From assembly GCA_964437425.1 (NCBI GenBank), contig CAYTGO010000017.1, positions 1 through 56,136 of the forward strand: a DNA stretch of 56,136 nt, written 5' to 3'. The notes beneath the pieces were generated by a model. That model ran no database searches. It was not told the origin of the DNA and saw only the letters and a program-made list of their open reading frames with translations. The translations under genes and the position numbers were made by a program. Of this stretch, positions 8,555 to 18,433 are shown in pieces; position 1 is the first letter of the stretch, and each line of letters starts with the position of its first letter. The stretch is from Scalindua sp964437425. GTDB lineage: Bacteria; Planctomycetota; Brocadiia; Brocadiales; Scalinduaceae.

Positions 8555-9394
8555 ATGTTTAAAGAGTTAGAAGAAATAAATTCACGCCCTGCGCCTTTTG
8601 GGTTTTATACTGCGGACGCGCTGTGGGCGGACAATCACACTTCAAAGAAGATGCTTGAGTCTCACCTGAACGAAGATATTGAAGTTTCGATTCAAAACAG
8701 AGAGTTCATCAGACATTCTGTAGATTGGATAGTAAACCATTTCGGGGTAAATCAGAAAACACTGGTTGCGGATTTTGGCTGTGGTATGGGATCGTATGCA
8801 ACCCAACTTGCAGAAAAAAGAGCAGACGTTACCGGAATAGATTTCTCTGAAATGTTTATCCAACATGCAAAGGAAATAGCGAAACAGAAAGGGTTGGATA
8901 TTAACTATGTCCTGCAAAACTATCTTGAGTTTGAGACAGAAGAACGGTTCGACTTGATAACACTGCTTTTGTGTGATTTCTGTGCATTGAGCCCGACACA
9001 GAGAAAGACAATGTTGAAGAAGTTTTATAAATTTCTCAAACCTGATGGTTCTGTTTTGATCGACGTGTATTCGCTGAACGCACTCAACCAGAGAGAAGAG
9101 ACAGAAACATATGAACACAGCCGACTCGATGGTTTCTGGTCACCTGAAAATTATTATTGCTTTCAAAAGACGTTCAAATATGACGAAGAAAGAGTAGTGC
9201 TGGACAAGTACACGATTATCGAAAAGAAACGAACGCGTGTTGTATACAACTGGTTACAATACTACAGCAAGGATTCTCTCAGGAAAGAATTTGAAGAGAA
9301 TGGTTTTAAAGTTGAAGGGTTCTATTCAGACGTTACCGGTACAACCATCAGCCCGGAATCTCTGGAAATTGTCATTGTTGCAAAGAAATCTTGA
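8555..9394 (+). CDS. Class I SAM-dependent methyltransferase
   Basis: A 279-residue methyltransferase with motif I VADFGCGMGSYATQLAEK (residues ~72-89), the post-I acidic loop VTGIDFSEMFIQHAKE, and motif IV FDLITLLLCDFCALS. The substrate is not recognisable. A ~55-residue N-terminal segment before motif I carries a possible substrate-recognition helix. It ends 14 bp before an assembly gap and has no clear ribosome site before its ATG. Confidence 0.85.
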   Translation: MFKELEEINSRPAPFGFYTADALWADNHTSKKMLESHLNEDIEVSIQNREFIRHSVDWIVNHFGVNQKTLVADFGCGMGSYATQLAEKRADVTGIDFSEMFIQHAKEIAKQKGLDINYVLQNYLEFETEERFDLITLLLCDFCALSPTQRKTMLKKFYKFLKPDGSVLIDVYSLNALNQREETETYEHSRLDGFWSPENYYCFQKTFKYDEERVVLDKYTIIEKKRTRVVYNWLQYYSKDSLRKEFEENGFKVEGFYSDVTGTTISPESLEIVIVAKKS

Positions 9395-9408
9395 AGGAAA
9401 CAAGAAAA

Positions 9409-9508
9409 NNNNNNNNNNNNNNNNNNNNNNNNNNNNNNNNNNNNNNNNNNNNNNNNNNNNNNNNNNNNNNNNNNNNNNNNNNNNNNNNNNNNNNNNNNNN
9501 NNNNNNNN
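9409..9508. other. Assembly gap (100 N), flanks not overlapping
   Basis: A run of 100 Ns of nominal size. Unlike four other gaps in the window, the two flanks share no duplicated sequence, so an unknown amount of DNA may be missing between the methyltransferase and moeA. Confidence 0.95.
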
Positions 9509-9623
9509 GTACGAGTACATTTCTTTTTAGAGAAACTCCCATTACAGAAACAATATATAACTAAACCCGTAAGGACAATTCATGAATTACCCATACGGAA
9601 CCATAAAATAAAAAGGAGAAGTT

Positions 9624-10829
9624 ATGATAAGTGTTGATGAAGCATTAAAGATCGTTCTAAGAAAAGGCAAAAAACTGCCATCGAAAAAAGTGAAATTGGA
9701 GAATGCAGCCGGGCTTTGCCTGACCGAGGGCATTAAGTCGGATTTAAATATGCCGCCATTTAACAGATCTGCAATGGATGGATATGCGGTAATCGCGAAA
9801 GATATAAAACCATCGGTGGAGCTTGAAGTTATAGAGAGTATACGTGCCGGATATAATCCGAAGAAGAAAGTTGGCAGAGGACAGGCGTCAAAGATAATGA
9901 CTGGTGCAGTAGTACCAGCCGGGGCAGATGCTGTTGTAAAGGTGGAAGAAACAAAACCTTTAGATAATGACAAAAAGGTGCGTATCATGAAGAAGATAGA
10001 AAAAGGTGTAAATATTGCCAGGAAAGGAGAAGACGTTCGTGTCGGCAATACCGTCCTTTCAAAGGGAACGAGAGTAAGGGCACAGGAGACTGGCATTCTC
10101 GCCGCAGTTGGCAAAAGCAGTGTTAATGTGCATGCAACACCGAGCGTTGGAATTATCTCAACAGGTGATGAACTGGTAGATATCACCCGTAAACCAAAAC
10201 CATATCAGATACGCAATAGTAACAGCTACTCGCTGGCTGCTCAAGCCAGGCAGATCGTTACAGACGTCGAGATCCTTGGCAGGGTTAATGATAAAAAAAG
10301 TGAAATACGAAAATTGATCCAAAAAGGTTTAAAGAAAGACATATTGATACTGTCCGGTGGAGTATCAATGGGAGAATACGATCTCGTCGGGGAAGTATTA
10401 CTGGATCTTGGTGTTAAGATATTTTTTGAAAAAGTGGCCCTCAGGCCGGGGAAGCCTACAGTATTTGGTATGAAGGGTGATAAATTAATTTTCGCACTTC
10501 CTGGGAATCCTGTATCGACTTTTGTTACTTTTGAATTATTTGTAAAACCATGCATCAAAAAAATGATGGGATACACGTCTTATGAACATCCGATCATCCA
10601 TGCTGAGTTGGAAAAAGCAATTAAGATCAAGAAAAAGCGTCGCGAATACCGACCGGCTCTATTAAGGCAAGAAGGCTCGGGCTGGAAAGTTTCTCTCATA
10701 GACTGGCATGGCTCCGGGGATCTGTTTTCATTGACCAAGGCAAATGGACTTCTGATTATCAGTGAGTCAGTCGACAAACTTAACAAAGGCGATATGGTAG
10801 AGGTGATGTTGACAGACGGATTGCTTTAA
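9624..10829 (+). CDS. moeA: Molybdopterin molybdenumtransferase MoeA
   Basis: MoeA inserts molybdate into adenylated molybdopterin. The 401-residue protein has PPFNRSAMDGYAV near residues 49-61, TGAVVPAGADAVVKVEE, the MoCF-biosynthesis domain signature IISTGDELVD, SGGVSMGEYDLVGEVL, and FALPGNPVSTFVTFE. AAAAGGAGAAGTT just before the ATG is a good ribosome site. Standing alone beside a gap, it may have lost neighbouring cofactor genes to the missing DNA. It would serve molybdenum enzymes such as nitrite oxidoreductase or formate dehydrogenase; neither is in the window. Confidence 0.96.
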   Translation: MISVDEALKIVLRKGKKLPSKKVKLENAAGLCLTEGIKSDLNMPPFNRSAMDGYAVIAKDIKPSVELEVIESIRAGYNPKKKVGRGQASKIMTGAVVPAGADAVVKVEETKPLDNDKKVRIMKKIEKGVNIARKGEDVRVGNTVLSKGTRVRAQETGILAAVGKSSVNVHATPSVGIISTGDELVDITRKPKPYQIRNSNSYSLAAQARQIVTDVEILGRVNDKKSEIRKLIQKGLKKDILILSGGVSMGEYDLVGEVLLDLGVKIFFEKVALRPGKPTVFGMKGDKLIFALPGNPVSTFVTFELFVKPCIKKMMGYTSYEHPIIHAELEKAIKIKKKRREYRPALLRQEGSGWKVSLIDWHGSGDLFSLTKANGLLIISESVDKLNKGDMVEVMLTDGLL

Positions 10830-10838
10830 AAGTGACAG

Positions 10839-10901
10839 TTTCGGGCTACGAGTTGCGGGTTTTAAAACATACCCATCTGGAGTATAACTCGTAACCCGAA
10901 A
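10839..10901. repeat. Imperfect 16-bp inverted repeat between moeA and lnt
   Basis: The arms TTTCGGGCTACGAGTT (10839-10854) and AACTCGTAACCCGAAA (10886-10901) pair except for one G:T wobble. A further partial repeat of the arm (CAACTCGCAAC) follows at about 10906-10916. It resembles dispersed intergenic stem-loops and may end transcription from moeA, although no T-tract follows. Confidence 0.6.
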
Positions 10902-10949
10902 TCTGCAACTCGCAACATTAACTACAGACAATTTACCAGGAAACACATA

Positions 10950-12557
10950 TTGTACAAAAAACCTTTTTACGTAAACCTCTTTCTCTCTTTTCTAACAATC
11001 CTTCTCATTTCATTTTCATTCCCATCACCATGTATTAGCTATCTAGCCTGGATTGCTTTGGTACCATGGCTCATAATAATTTCAACTGGCTACAGGACAG
11101 GTTTGTTTTCGTATTTAACCGGTTTTCTGTTTTTTGTTTTCAACTTAACATGGCTATGGTCTGTTACAGGTTTTGGGTGGATATTGTTAGCTCTTTTCTT
11201 AGCCCTTTACTTTTACGTGTTTGGTCTTGTCATACATTTATTGCGCAAGAGGCTGCGGCTGCCGTATCTCTTTATCGCCCCGTTTGTGTGGGTAGCGTTT
11301 GAATATTTGAGATCATTTCCATATTTTGGATTCCCGTGGTTTTTTGTCGGACATAGTCAATACACACATCTACCTTTGATACAGATTGCCGATATTACCG
11401 GTGTATACGGTATATCGTTTCTGATTGTAGCAGTTAACGCAGCAATTGCAGATTTGATAGAACAATTCCTGCTTAAACGTTTTCACATGCCAGAGGAGGG
11501 CTCAGCCGTTTTTTCTGATAAAAATAGAATAGTATTCTGGATCACAATAGTTGCACCTTGTACCTTGTTGTCTGCAGTTCTGGTCTATGGTTATTTTGAT
11601 CTAAGAGGTAATCGCACATTACCGGAAGGCCCCAGCATTTGCGTTGTCCAGGGAAATGTTCCGCAAGGTGTCAAGATCAAGGCAGGCAAAGAAGAGAAGA
11701 AAAAGATACTGTTGAAATACACAGATCTGTCGCTTAAAGCTGCCGGGAAAAATGTTGACATAATTGTCTGGCCAGAGACTATGGTCCCAGGCATCCTTAA
11801 TATTGATCCAAAACTTCTTAACAGGGAGATCGACCGGTTGTCTAAAGAATCTGTCAAGACTATAACAAATGCAACTTTTGCCAACTTGATTTTAGGAGGG
11901 ACAGCTATTGATGTACGGGATTCTAAAGTCTTGTATTTTAATACGGCTTTCTATTTTGACAGACACGGAGAGTATGTAAAGCGCTATGACAAAATATACC
12001 TTGTACCTTTCGGAGAATTTATCCCTTTTGAAGAGTGGCTTTCATTCTTTTCTTATTTAGTGCCATATAGTGTAAGTTTGAGCGGAGGCGAAGAGAGAAC
12101 AATGTTTGAACTTGATACCAGGAAAGACGACAGGCATTATAGATTTGGAGTGATAATTTGTTATGAAGATACGGTTGCACCTTTTGTAAGGAAATTCAGG
12201 AAAGATGGTGCTGATTTTATGATTAATATTACAAATGACGCCTGGTTTCATGATAGCTCTGAGCTTGACCAGCATCTGGCAGTGATGGTATTCAGGGCTG
12301 TTGAAAACAGGATCAGTATTACACGGGCTGCCAATAGCGGAATTTCTTCATTTATTGCACCAAACGGTGAAATATATGATTACCTGAATAATGAAGGAAA
12401 GTACAAAGAGATAGAGGGAATATTGAGTAACAAAATCAGATATGAAAATTCTGTAAACTCATGGTACACAAACCACGGTGATGTGTTTGCAATTTCATGT
12501 TTATCAGTAACAGCTGTGCTATTTTTTGCAGCACTTACAAGAAGAATTTTCGCTTGA
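10950..12557 (+). CDS. lnt: Apolipoprotein N-acyltransferase
   Basis: Lnt adds the third acyl chain to lipoproteins in the cytoplasmic membrane. The 535-residue protein has about six N-terminal membrane helices, then a nitrilase-type periplasmic domain, then a C-terminal helix. The Glu-Lys-Cys triad is visible: Glu276 in IIVWPETMVPG, Lys348 in YDKIYLVPFGEFIPFE, and Cys404 in GVIICYEDTVAP. The start is TTG with AGGA eight bases upstream. Its last codons overlap the promoter of the mreB operon that follows. Confidence 0.95.
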   Translation: MYKKPFYVNLFLSFLTILLISFSFPSPCISYLAWIALVPWLIIISTGYRTGLFSYLTGFLFFVFNLTWLWSVTGFGWILLALFLALYFYVFGLVIHLLRKRLRLPYLFIAPFVWVAFEYLRSFPYFGFPWFFVGHSQYTHLPLIQIADITGVYGISFLIVAVNAAIADLIEQFLLKRFHMPEEGSAVFSDKNRIVFWITIVAPCTLLSAVLVYGYFDLRGNRTLPEGPSICVVQGNVPQGVKIKAGKEEKKKILLKYTDLSLKAAGKNVDIIVWPETMVPGILNIDPKLLNREIDRLSKESVKTITNATFANLILGGTAIDVRDSKVLYFNTAFYFDRHGEYVKRYDKIYLVPFGEFIPFEEWLSFFSYLVPYSVSLSGGEERTMFELDTRKDDRHYRFGVIICYEDTVAPFVRKFRKDGADFMINITNDAWFHDSSELDQHLAVMVFRAVENRISITRAANSGISSFIAPNGEIYDYLNNEGKYKEIEGILSNKIRYENSVNSWYTNHGDVFAISCLSVTAVLFFAALTRRIFA

Positions 12558-12581
12558 CATTTAGAGGGGTGACCGTATAAT
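12554..12581 (+). promoter_or_regulatory. Consensus sigma-70 promoter for the mreB operon
   Basis: A perfect -35 TTGACA (12554-12559) and a perfect -10 TATAAT (12576-12581) are separated by 16 bp. The predicted start near 12588 gives a leader of about 60 bases before the mreB ATG at 12647. The -35 box overlaps the lnt stop codon. Confidence 0.75.
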
Positions 12582-12646
12582 CGCGGACGTAAGCCTATGT
12601 AAAATTTTAGCTTAGATCTCTAGTACAGAAAAAATATAACAAAAAT

Positions 12647-13702
12647 ATGCATCCATTAGATTATATGTTAGGGTTGGCGTCCACAGATATGGGCATCGAT
12701 CTGGGAACAGCGAATACTCTGGTGTGTATTCCCGGACAGGGAGTCGTATTGTTTGAGCCGTCTGTGGTTGCGGTAAAACCCGGCACAAGTAAGGTGCTAT
12801 TAAACGGAAAAGCTGTCGGTCAATCTGCCAAAATGATGCTGGAAAAAGCACCAAACAGCATTTCTGTAATCAGGCCGATGAAGAACGGTGTTATCGCTGA
12901 TTTTGATATTACAGAAGCGATGCTTAAGTATTTTATCTTAAAGGTGCATAAGAGAAAATGGGGAATACGACCAAGGGTAGTTGTCGCTATTCCATCCGGT
13001 ATCACTGCCGTGGAAAAACGTGCTGTTGTAAATTCAGCGGAAAGAGCAGGAGCCAGAGAGGTTTATTTAATATCTGAACCTAAAGCGGCTGCTATTGGTG
13101 CGGGGCTTCCTGTTGGAGAGCCGGTTGCCAGCATGATAGTCGACATCGGAGGTGGAACGACAGAAGTTGCCGTCATTTCATTAGGAGATATTTTTGCTCA
13201 TGAGAGCTTAAGGGTTGCTGGTGACGCAATGGACGAAGCAATAGTTCAGTATGTAAGACGTACCTACAGTCTGGATATTGGATACAGGACAGCAGAAAAC
13301 ATTAAAGTTGAAATTGGTTCAGCTTTCAAATTAGAGGAAGAACTTACAACAGAAGTCAGAGGCCGTGATGCCATTGCCGGATTACCAAGAGCAGTCACTA
13401 TTACATCGGAAGAGATAAGAGAAGCACTTCTTCCAGCGACAGATGCTATTTTAGATGCCATAAGGAAAACTCTGGAAAAAGCATCTCCTGAGTTATCTTC
13501 CGATCTGTTAACCACAGGTATGGTTATGGTTGGTGGTGGTGTAATGTTGAGAGGTTTAGATAAATTAGCTGCTGAAGAAACCGGACTTCCGGTAGCAATG
13601 GCAGCAGAGCCTATCACCGCAGTCGCAAGAGGAACCGGTATACTTCTGGAAGATCTAGATCTATATAAGAATGTTTTGTGGGATAGGGAACTTGAGTCCT
13701 GA
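12647..13702 (+). CDS. mreB: Rod shape-determining protein MreB
   Basis: Actin-like ATPase that forms membrane-bound filaments directing side-wall peptidoglycan synthesis. The 351-residue protein has the phosphate-1 loop MGIDLGTANTLV (residues 15-26), PMKNGVIADFDITEAML, VVAIPSGITAVEKRAV, the phosphate-2 loop VDIGGGTTEVAVIS, and the adenosine motif MVGGGVMLRGLD. It is the first gene of mreB-mreC-mreD-mrdA-rodA and lies 65 bp behind a consensus promoter. Most planctomycetes lack mreB, but peptidoglycan-bearing anammox members are an exception. Confidence 0.97.
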   Translation: MHPLDYMLGLASTDMGIDLGTANTLVCIPGQGVVLFEPSVVAVKPGTSKVLLNGKAVGQSAKMMLEKAPNSISVIRPMKNGVIADFDITEAMLKYFILKVHKRKWGIRPRVVVAIPSGITAVEKRAVVNSAERAGAREVYLISEPKAAAIGAGLPVGEPVASMIVDIGGGTTEVAVISLGDIFAHESLRVAGDAMDEAIVQYVRRTYSLDIGYRTAENIKVEIGSAFKLEEELTTEVRGRDAIAGLPRAVTITSEEIREALLPATDAILDAIRKTLEKASPELSSDLLTTGMVMVGGGVMLRGLDKLAAEETGLPVAMAAEPITAVARGTGILLEDLDLYKNVLWDRELES

Positions 13703-14546
13703 TTTTGGCAGATCCATTAAAAGTAGTATAATCTATATTCTTGTCATAGTATCCATATCGTTTTTGACCATTCCGGCAAGCATAACAAACAATATCAAAG
13801 TTACAGTTGCGTCACCCCTTGCACCAGTTCAAAAGATAATATCTCAAACATCTGATTTCTTTAAGAGTAGGTTTAAAAAGCTGGCATCAATAACAAGCAA
13901 CGCTCAAAAAAATGAAGAGATGGAGGAAGAAGTCTTCTTCCTTAAAAACAAAATAGTAAAACAGCAAGATGCTATAAATGCATATAAACAAAAACTGGAA
14001 TTTGTATCAAAATTTAAAAAGAACAATCATAGTGATGAAAAACCAATAATTGCGGATATCATAGGTTACGACGTATCGAGCTTCAGGAAAAGTATTACTA
14101 TTGATGTTGGAACAAAACAAGGCGCTTCAGTTGGTGATATTGTAGTTTTCGGAAATGCACTTGTGGGCCGTATCTCAGCGATAGGACGTTCATCCGGAAG
14201 GGTTGTTCTAATTACCGACCCCGCGTCCAATGTTCCCGTGCGATTTTTGCAATCAAGAACGCAGGGAATGGTTCAGGGAACTGCCGATGGCACATGTATA
14301 ATGAAATATGTACCCAGACAAACAGAAATAAATGAGTCTGACAAGGTTGTATCGTCAGGTATCGGAGGAGCATTCCCAAAGTCTCTCTATGTTGGTGATG
14401 TTATTGAGGTCAAACAGAAAAATGCAAAACTGTTCAAAGACATTAAGATCAAACCAAGAGTTGCTATTTCAAAGATAGAGCATGTATTGGTAATTAGGAA
14501 ACAAAATATAGAGCATATTTCTGATCCTGAAGTAAATCATCAATAA
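13671..14546 (+). CDS. mreC: Rod shape-determining protein MreC
   Basis: MreC is a single-pass periplasmic scaffold linking MreB, MreD and PBP2. The 291-residue protein has one membrane helix (IIYILVIVSISFLTIPASI, residues ~20-38), a coiled coil (EEMEEEVFFLKNKIVKQQD, near residues 80-100), and the beta-barrel domain with VGDIVVFGNALVGRISAIGRSSGRVVLITDP. The ATG at 13671 overlaps mreB by 32 bp; a TTG at 13692 preceded by GGGATAGG is an equally possible start. Confidence 0.93.
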   Translation: MFCGIGNLSPDFGRSIKSSIIYILVIVSISFLTIPASITNNIKVTVASPLAPVQKIISQTSDFFKSRFKKLASITSNAQKNEEMEEEVFFLKNKIVKQQDAINAYKQKLEFVSKFKKNNHSDEKPIIADIIGYDVSSFRKSITIDVGTKQGASVGDIVVFGNALVGRISAIGRSSGRVVLITDPASNVPVRFLQSRTQGMVQGTADGTCIMKYVPRQTEINESDKVVSSGIGGAFPKSLYVGDVIEVKQKNAKLFKDIKIKPRVAISKIEHVLVIRKQNIEHISDPEVNHQ

Positions 14547-14615
14547 ATTGAGAAATACCTCCCTGATGAAAATATGTGATTTAAATACATTTTTTAGAAT
14601 TACAAAAATATTCCC

Positions 14616-15122
14616 ATGCCATGGTTTGCCATAATAAGTGTTACTCTTTGCATATCACTAATCCAGACGACATTATTACAACATATAAGCGTCCTGGGCA
14701 TACAACCTGATCTCTTTATCATTTTTCTTGTTTATCATTCATTAAACTCTAAACTCGATCGATCATTACATGCAAACTGGACAATGGGCATTGCTAAGGA
14801 CTGTTTTTCTGAAGGTCTATTCGGCTTAAATACCGTCTTGTTTGTCATCGTGGGGTATATGATATCAATGATCAAAGATAATATATATGGCAGACATCTG
14901 GCTACACAAATTTCGGTTACGTTTATAATTTCAGTAATATATAATTTTCTCTACCTTTTTATGTTCTCAATATCATTTACCTCTGCAGGCTTATTACCTA
15001 TGGTGTTGAAATGCCCTCTTATCGCTATTTATAATGCAATAATTGTTCCTCCAGTATTCTGGTTGTTCAACAGATTCTACTCTTCATTCGGATTTCCATC
15101 TTTAAGAAGAAAAATAAGATAA
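14616..15122 (+). CDS. mreD: Rod shape-determining protein MreD
   Basis: A small integral membrane protein of the elongasome, 168 residues with about five helices. It has the MreD features LQHISVLGIQPDLFIIFLVYHSL and a central GIAKDCFSEGLFGLNTVLFVIVGY that matches the family's 'G...D......GlntlsyllvgY' block. Its stop overlaps the ATG of mrdA by one base (TAATG). Identity is supported mostly by order between mreC and mrdA plus this block. Confidence 0.88.
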   Translation: MPWFAIISVTLCISLIQTTLLQHISVLGIQPDLFIIFLVYHSLNSKLDRSLHANWTMGIAKDCFSEGLFGLNTVLFVIVGYMISMIKDNIYGRHLATQISVTFIISVIYNFLYLFMFSISFTSAGLLPMVLKCPLIAIYNAIIVPPVFWLFNRFYSSFGFPSLRRKIR

Positions 15123-17193
15123 TGCAAAAGGCTCGTTTTAAAATATTTTTTGGGACTATATCAGTACTATTCCTGGTTATCTTCTGCAAACTGTTTTACA
15201 TACAGTTGATTCAAGGNNNNNNNNNNNNNNNNNNNNNNNNNNNNNNNNNNNNNNNNNNNNNNNNNNNNNNNNNNNNNNNNNNNNNNNNNNNNNNNNNNNN
15301 NNNNNNNNNNNNNNNNCAGTACTATTCCTGGTTATCTTCTGCAAACTGTTTTACATACAGTTGATTCAAGGTGGAAAATACAGTGGCATATCTAATAACA
15401 AAAGAATAAGAACTGTCGACATTGACACATTAAGAGGAACAATTTATGACAGAAACGGTTCGATTTTAGCCGTAGACAAGCACTCTTTTGAACTCACCGT
15501 TATGTATAAAAAGCTGTTTGATACAAACTCATGCTTTAAACAAAACATATTACCCAGAGCATCAGAGGTGAAAAAACAGGCATTAAACCAGAACCTCTGC
15601 AAGGAATGCCATATTGATAAGGTAATGTGGGTGGAAAAGATCGCTGGATTACTTGAAATTCCATATATCGATATCTTCAATAAAACTGCAAAAATTGTGA
15701 AAAAAGTAGAAAATATCAAGCATGCCGTTGAAAGGAGAAATGAAAGAGAAATACGCATCAAAGAAGAAACAGTACCACACTCAGTAGTCTCTCACGTACC
15801 ATGGGAAAAAGTTGCAAAGTTTGAAGTGGAGATGATGAACCTACCAGGCATACAGATAGAAACAAATCCGGTAAGATGGTACCCCAAGGGCGATATGTCT
15901 TCGCATGTAATAGGCTATGTTGGAAAGATGGGTGAAAAAGAGATACAAAACTATAATTTTAAGAAAAAATGGTTTGACAGCCTTAAAAAAAGTGGTGAAT
16001 CAGAATCAGAATTTTTTACTCAAAAGTCGATTTCAATGGATGCCCTAATTGGAAAAAACGGAATTGAAAAAATTTATAATTCAAGGCTAATGGGAATTCC
16101 GGGAGAGAGATTTGAAGAAGTAACTCTTGATACTATGAGTGTTAACAAGCTTATCCTGGAAAGGCCTTCTACTCCCGGTAATAACATTTTCCTGACCATA
16201 GATAGCAGAATACAGGGTATTGCAGAAAAAGCACTCGGGGAAAAAAAGGGTTCCGTTATTGTAATGGATCCGTGGAATGGTGAAATCATCGCGATGGCAT
16301 CATTCCCCAGATATAACTTAAATACTCTTAATAAGAACTACGGAACCCTTAGCAAAAATCCCCTTAAACCCTTCCTCAATAGACCTATTCAAAGTGTATT
16401 ACCACCAGGATCAACCTTTAAAATAATCACTGCAATTGCGGCACTGGAAGAAAACAAAATAGATGAAAATTCTCACTTCCCCTGCTACGGATCATTGAAA
16501 ATCGGAAACATCCGTTTTAGATGTCATGCAAAGCAAGGCCACGGTTTATTAAATGTTGAAGAAGCCTTGCAATATTCATGCAATATTTTCTTCTTCGAAA
16601 CGGCAAAAATTCTGGGAGGAAAGCTATTAAGAAAGTGGGCAGAAAATTTTGGCTTTGGCAACACAACAGATGTTGGCCTGACTTACGAGAAAAAAGGAAA
16701 TTTTCCAAAATCAAATTCTTTTTCACAAACAATAAATTTATCTATTGGGCAAGGGGCAATGCAGGCAACACCGATACAGATTGTAAGGATGATAGCCACT
16801 ATTGCAAATGGAGGATGGCATACAAAACCTCATATTCTCCAGAAAATATCAGACTATAAGGGAAATATATTAGTAAATAATAAATATGATCTGACAGAAA
16901 AATTAAACATAACAGAAGAAACTATGGATATCATAAAACATTCATTGCGCAGGGTAGTGACTAGTGGCACAGCCAAGAAGGCCGGCCTTAAAGAATTGCT
17001 CGTAGCAGGAAAAACGGGGACAACACAAACTGCAATAGAGGATGAAAATCATGCATGGTTTGTCGGCTACGCCCCTTTTGAAAGTCCGAAGTACTGCTTT
17101 GTCGTTGTAGTTGAACATACTAAAGGGCACGGCGCAGCAGTTGCCGGCCCTATAGTCCGGGAAATTTTAACACAATCGGAATCTAGTCTGTAA
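15122..17193 (+). CDS. mrdA: Penicillin-binding protein 2 (peptidoglycan D,D-transpeptidase MrdA), split only by an artefactual gap
   Basis: Class B PBP cross-linking side-wall peptidoglycan with RodA. As printed, the frame breaks at the Ns, but removing the Ns and one of two identical 55-bp flanks joins the N-terminal anchor helix (from 15122) to the rest, giving 638 residues. The pedestal starts RTVDIDTLRGTIYDRNGSILA. Transpeptidase motifs are SxxK in LPPGSTFKII (Ser379 of the joined protein), SCN at 434-436, and KTG in VAGKTGTTQT (Lys579). Odd feature: a c-type haem motif CKECH at joined residues 108-112, in the periplasmic head region. Confidence 0.94.
15162..15371. other. Artefactual 100-N gap flanked by an exact 55-bp duplication (inside mrdA)
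   Basis: Bases 15162-15216 are identical to 15317-15371, with Ns at 15217-15316 between. Collapsing the Ns and one copy (155 bp) restores a single mrdA reading frame, so the two contigs probably abut with no missing DNA. Confidence 0.95.
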
Positions 17194-17329
17194 GAAGAAT
17201 TACCAGTCTGACCAGGTTTTATGAGCGAGAGCGAAACAGACCCTCCTTCATTATCATCTGCAACAGACCGAAACACTGCCACACAGAAGTACCTTGTAGC
17301 AAATATTAAAGTTAAGGAGAATTGTTTAT

Positions 17330-18433
17330 ATGCAGCGCCTTGCAGGTTTAAGAAATTTTGATTGGCTGATATTTTTGGTAGTATGCCTGTTTCTGGCTAC
17401 CGGCTTTTTCTTTGTATGGAGTGCGTCATCGGAAAGCTTTGCTTTTAAGCAGATAATCTGGATAGGTGTTGGCATAGTAGTTTTTTCTGGTATGTTAATA
17501 ATCGATTATTATTCTATTGGAAAAATTTCATATATTTTATATTTAATCGTTCTCTTTTGTTTGTTTTTAGTTTTGTTATTTGGCAAAACAGTATATGGCG
17601 CACAAAGATGGTTGATGATAGGTCCTATCTCAATACAACCTTCTGAGATGATGAAGATAGCCCTTGTTTTAGTCCTTTCAAGGTATTTTGTAGACAAAAA
17701 GAATGTTGCGGGATTTGGTGGTATTCTCTTTCCGTTGGCATTGACGCTCATACCAATGACATTAATTATGAAACAGCCGGATCTTGGTACAAGCTTGATC
17801 CTGGTTCCTGTATTTTTTTCAATTATGTTTATTGCCGGTGTCAAAATCAGGTATCTGCTTACTATTATAGCTTTCACCTTAGCTACAATTCCTATTTTCT
17901 GGTATTTTGTCCTCCATACCTATCAGAAGGCGAGAGTACTGAGTTTTCTCTGGCCAGATACAGTAAGTAGCTTTGGGGCTGGTTATCACAGGATTCAATC
18001 ATTAGTAACAATTGGTTCCGGTGGCAGCTTTGGTAGCGGATGGGGCAAAGGCGTACAGAGTCAGCTTAACTTCCTTCCACAGGGGCATACGGATTTTATC
18101 TTTTCTGTCATAGCGGAAGAATGGGGATTTTATAGAGCCGGTGCACTCCTGTGCCTTTATGTCGTTTTTATTGCATGTTGCATCGGCATTGCATTACACA
18201 CCAGGGATCCCTATGGCAGGCTGATTGTAACAGGTTTTACCGCAATGTTTGCTGCTCAAATACTCATAAATGTTGCCATGACAATAGGGCTTGCACCAAT
18301 TACCGGTTTACCATTACCATTTATCAGCTACGGAGGATCTTCCCTGATATCATCCTTTATAGCATTATCATTTATATTTAATGTAAGAATGAGGAATCGA
18401 GTAGCCTTGGCGAAAGATGGATTTTATGAATAA
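17330..18433 (+). CDS. rodA: Peptidoglycan glycosyltransferase RodA (SEDS family)
   Basis: SEDS polymerase of lipid II acting with PBP2 in the elongasome. The 367-residue protein has ten predicted membrane helices. SEDS signatures are YGAQRWLMIGPISIQPSEMMKIALVL near residues 86-111, KQPDLGTSLILVP, the catalytic-loop stretch TDFIFSVIAEEWGF, and the C-terminal ITGLPLPFISYGGSSL. GTTAAGGAGAA ahead of the ATG is a ribosome site. A 136-bp spacer separates it from mrdA and holds nothing else recognisable. It overlaps the next gene by 17 bp. Confidence 0.94.
   Translation: MQRLAGLRNFDWLIFLVVCLFLATGFFFVWSASSESFAFKQIIWIGVGIVVFSGMLIIDYYSIGKISYILYLIVLFCLFLVLLFGKTVYGAQRWLMIGPISIQPSEMMKIALVLVLSRYFVDKKNVAGFGGILFPLALTLIPMTLIMKQPDLGTSLILVPVFFSIMFIAGVKIRYLLTIIAFTLATIPIFWYFVLHTYQKARVLSFLWPDTVSSFGAGYHRIQSLVTIGSGGSFGSGWGKGVQSQLNFLPQGHTDFIFSVIAEEWGFYRAGALLCLYVVFIACCIGIALHTRDPYGRLIVTGFTAMFAAQILINVAMTIGLAPITGLPLPFISYGGSSLISSFIALSFIFNVRMRNRVALAKDGFYE

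Noticed and set aside
9237..9530. Frame running through the N gap at 9409
   Set aside because: It is out of frame with the methyltransferase and consists mostly of undetermined residues.
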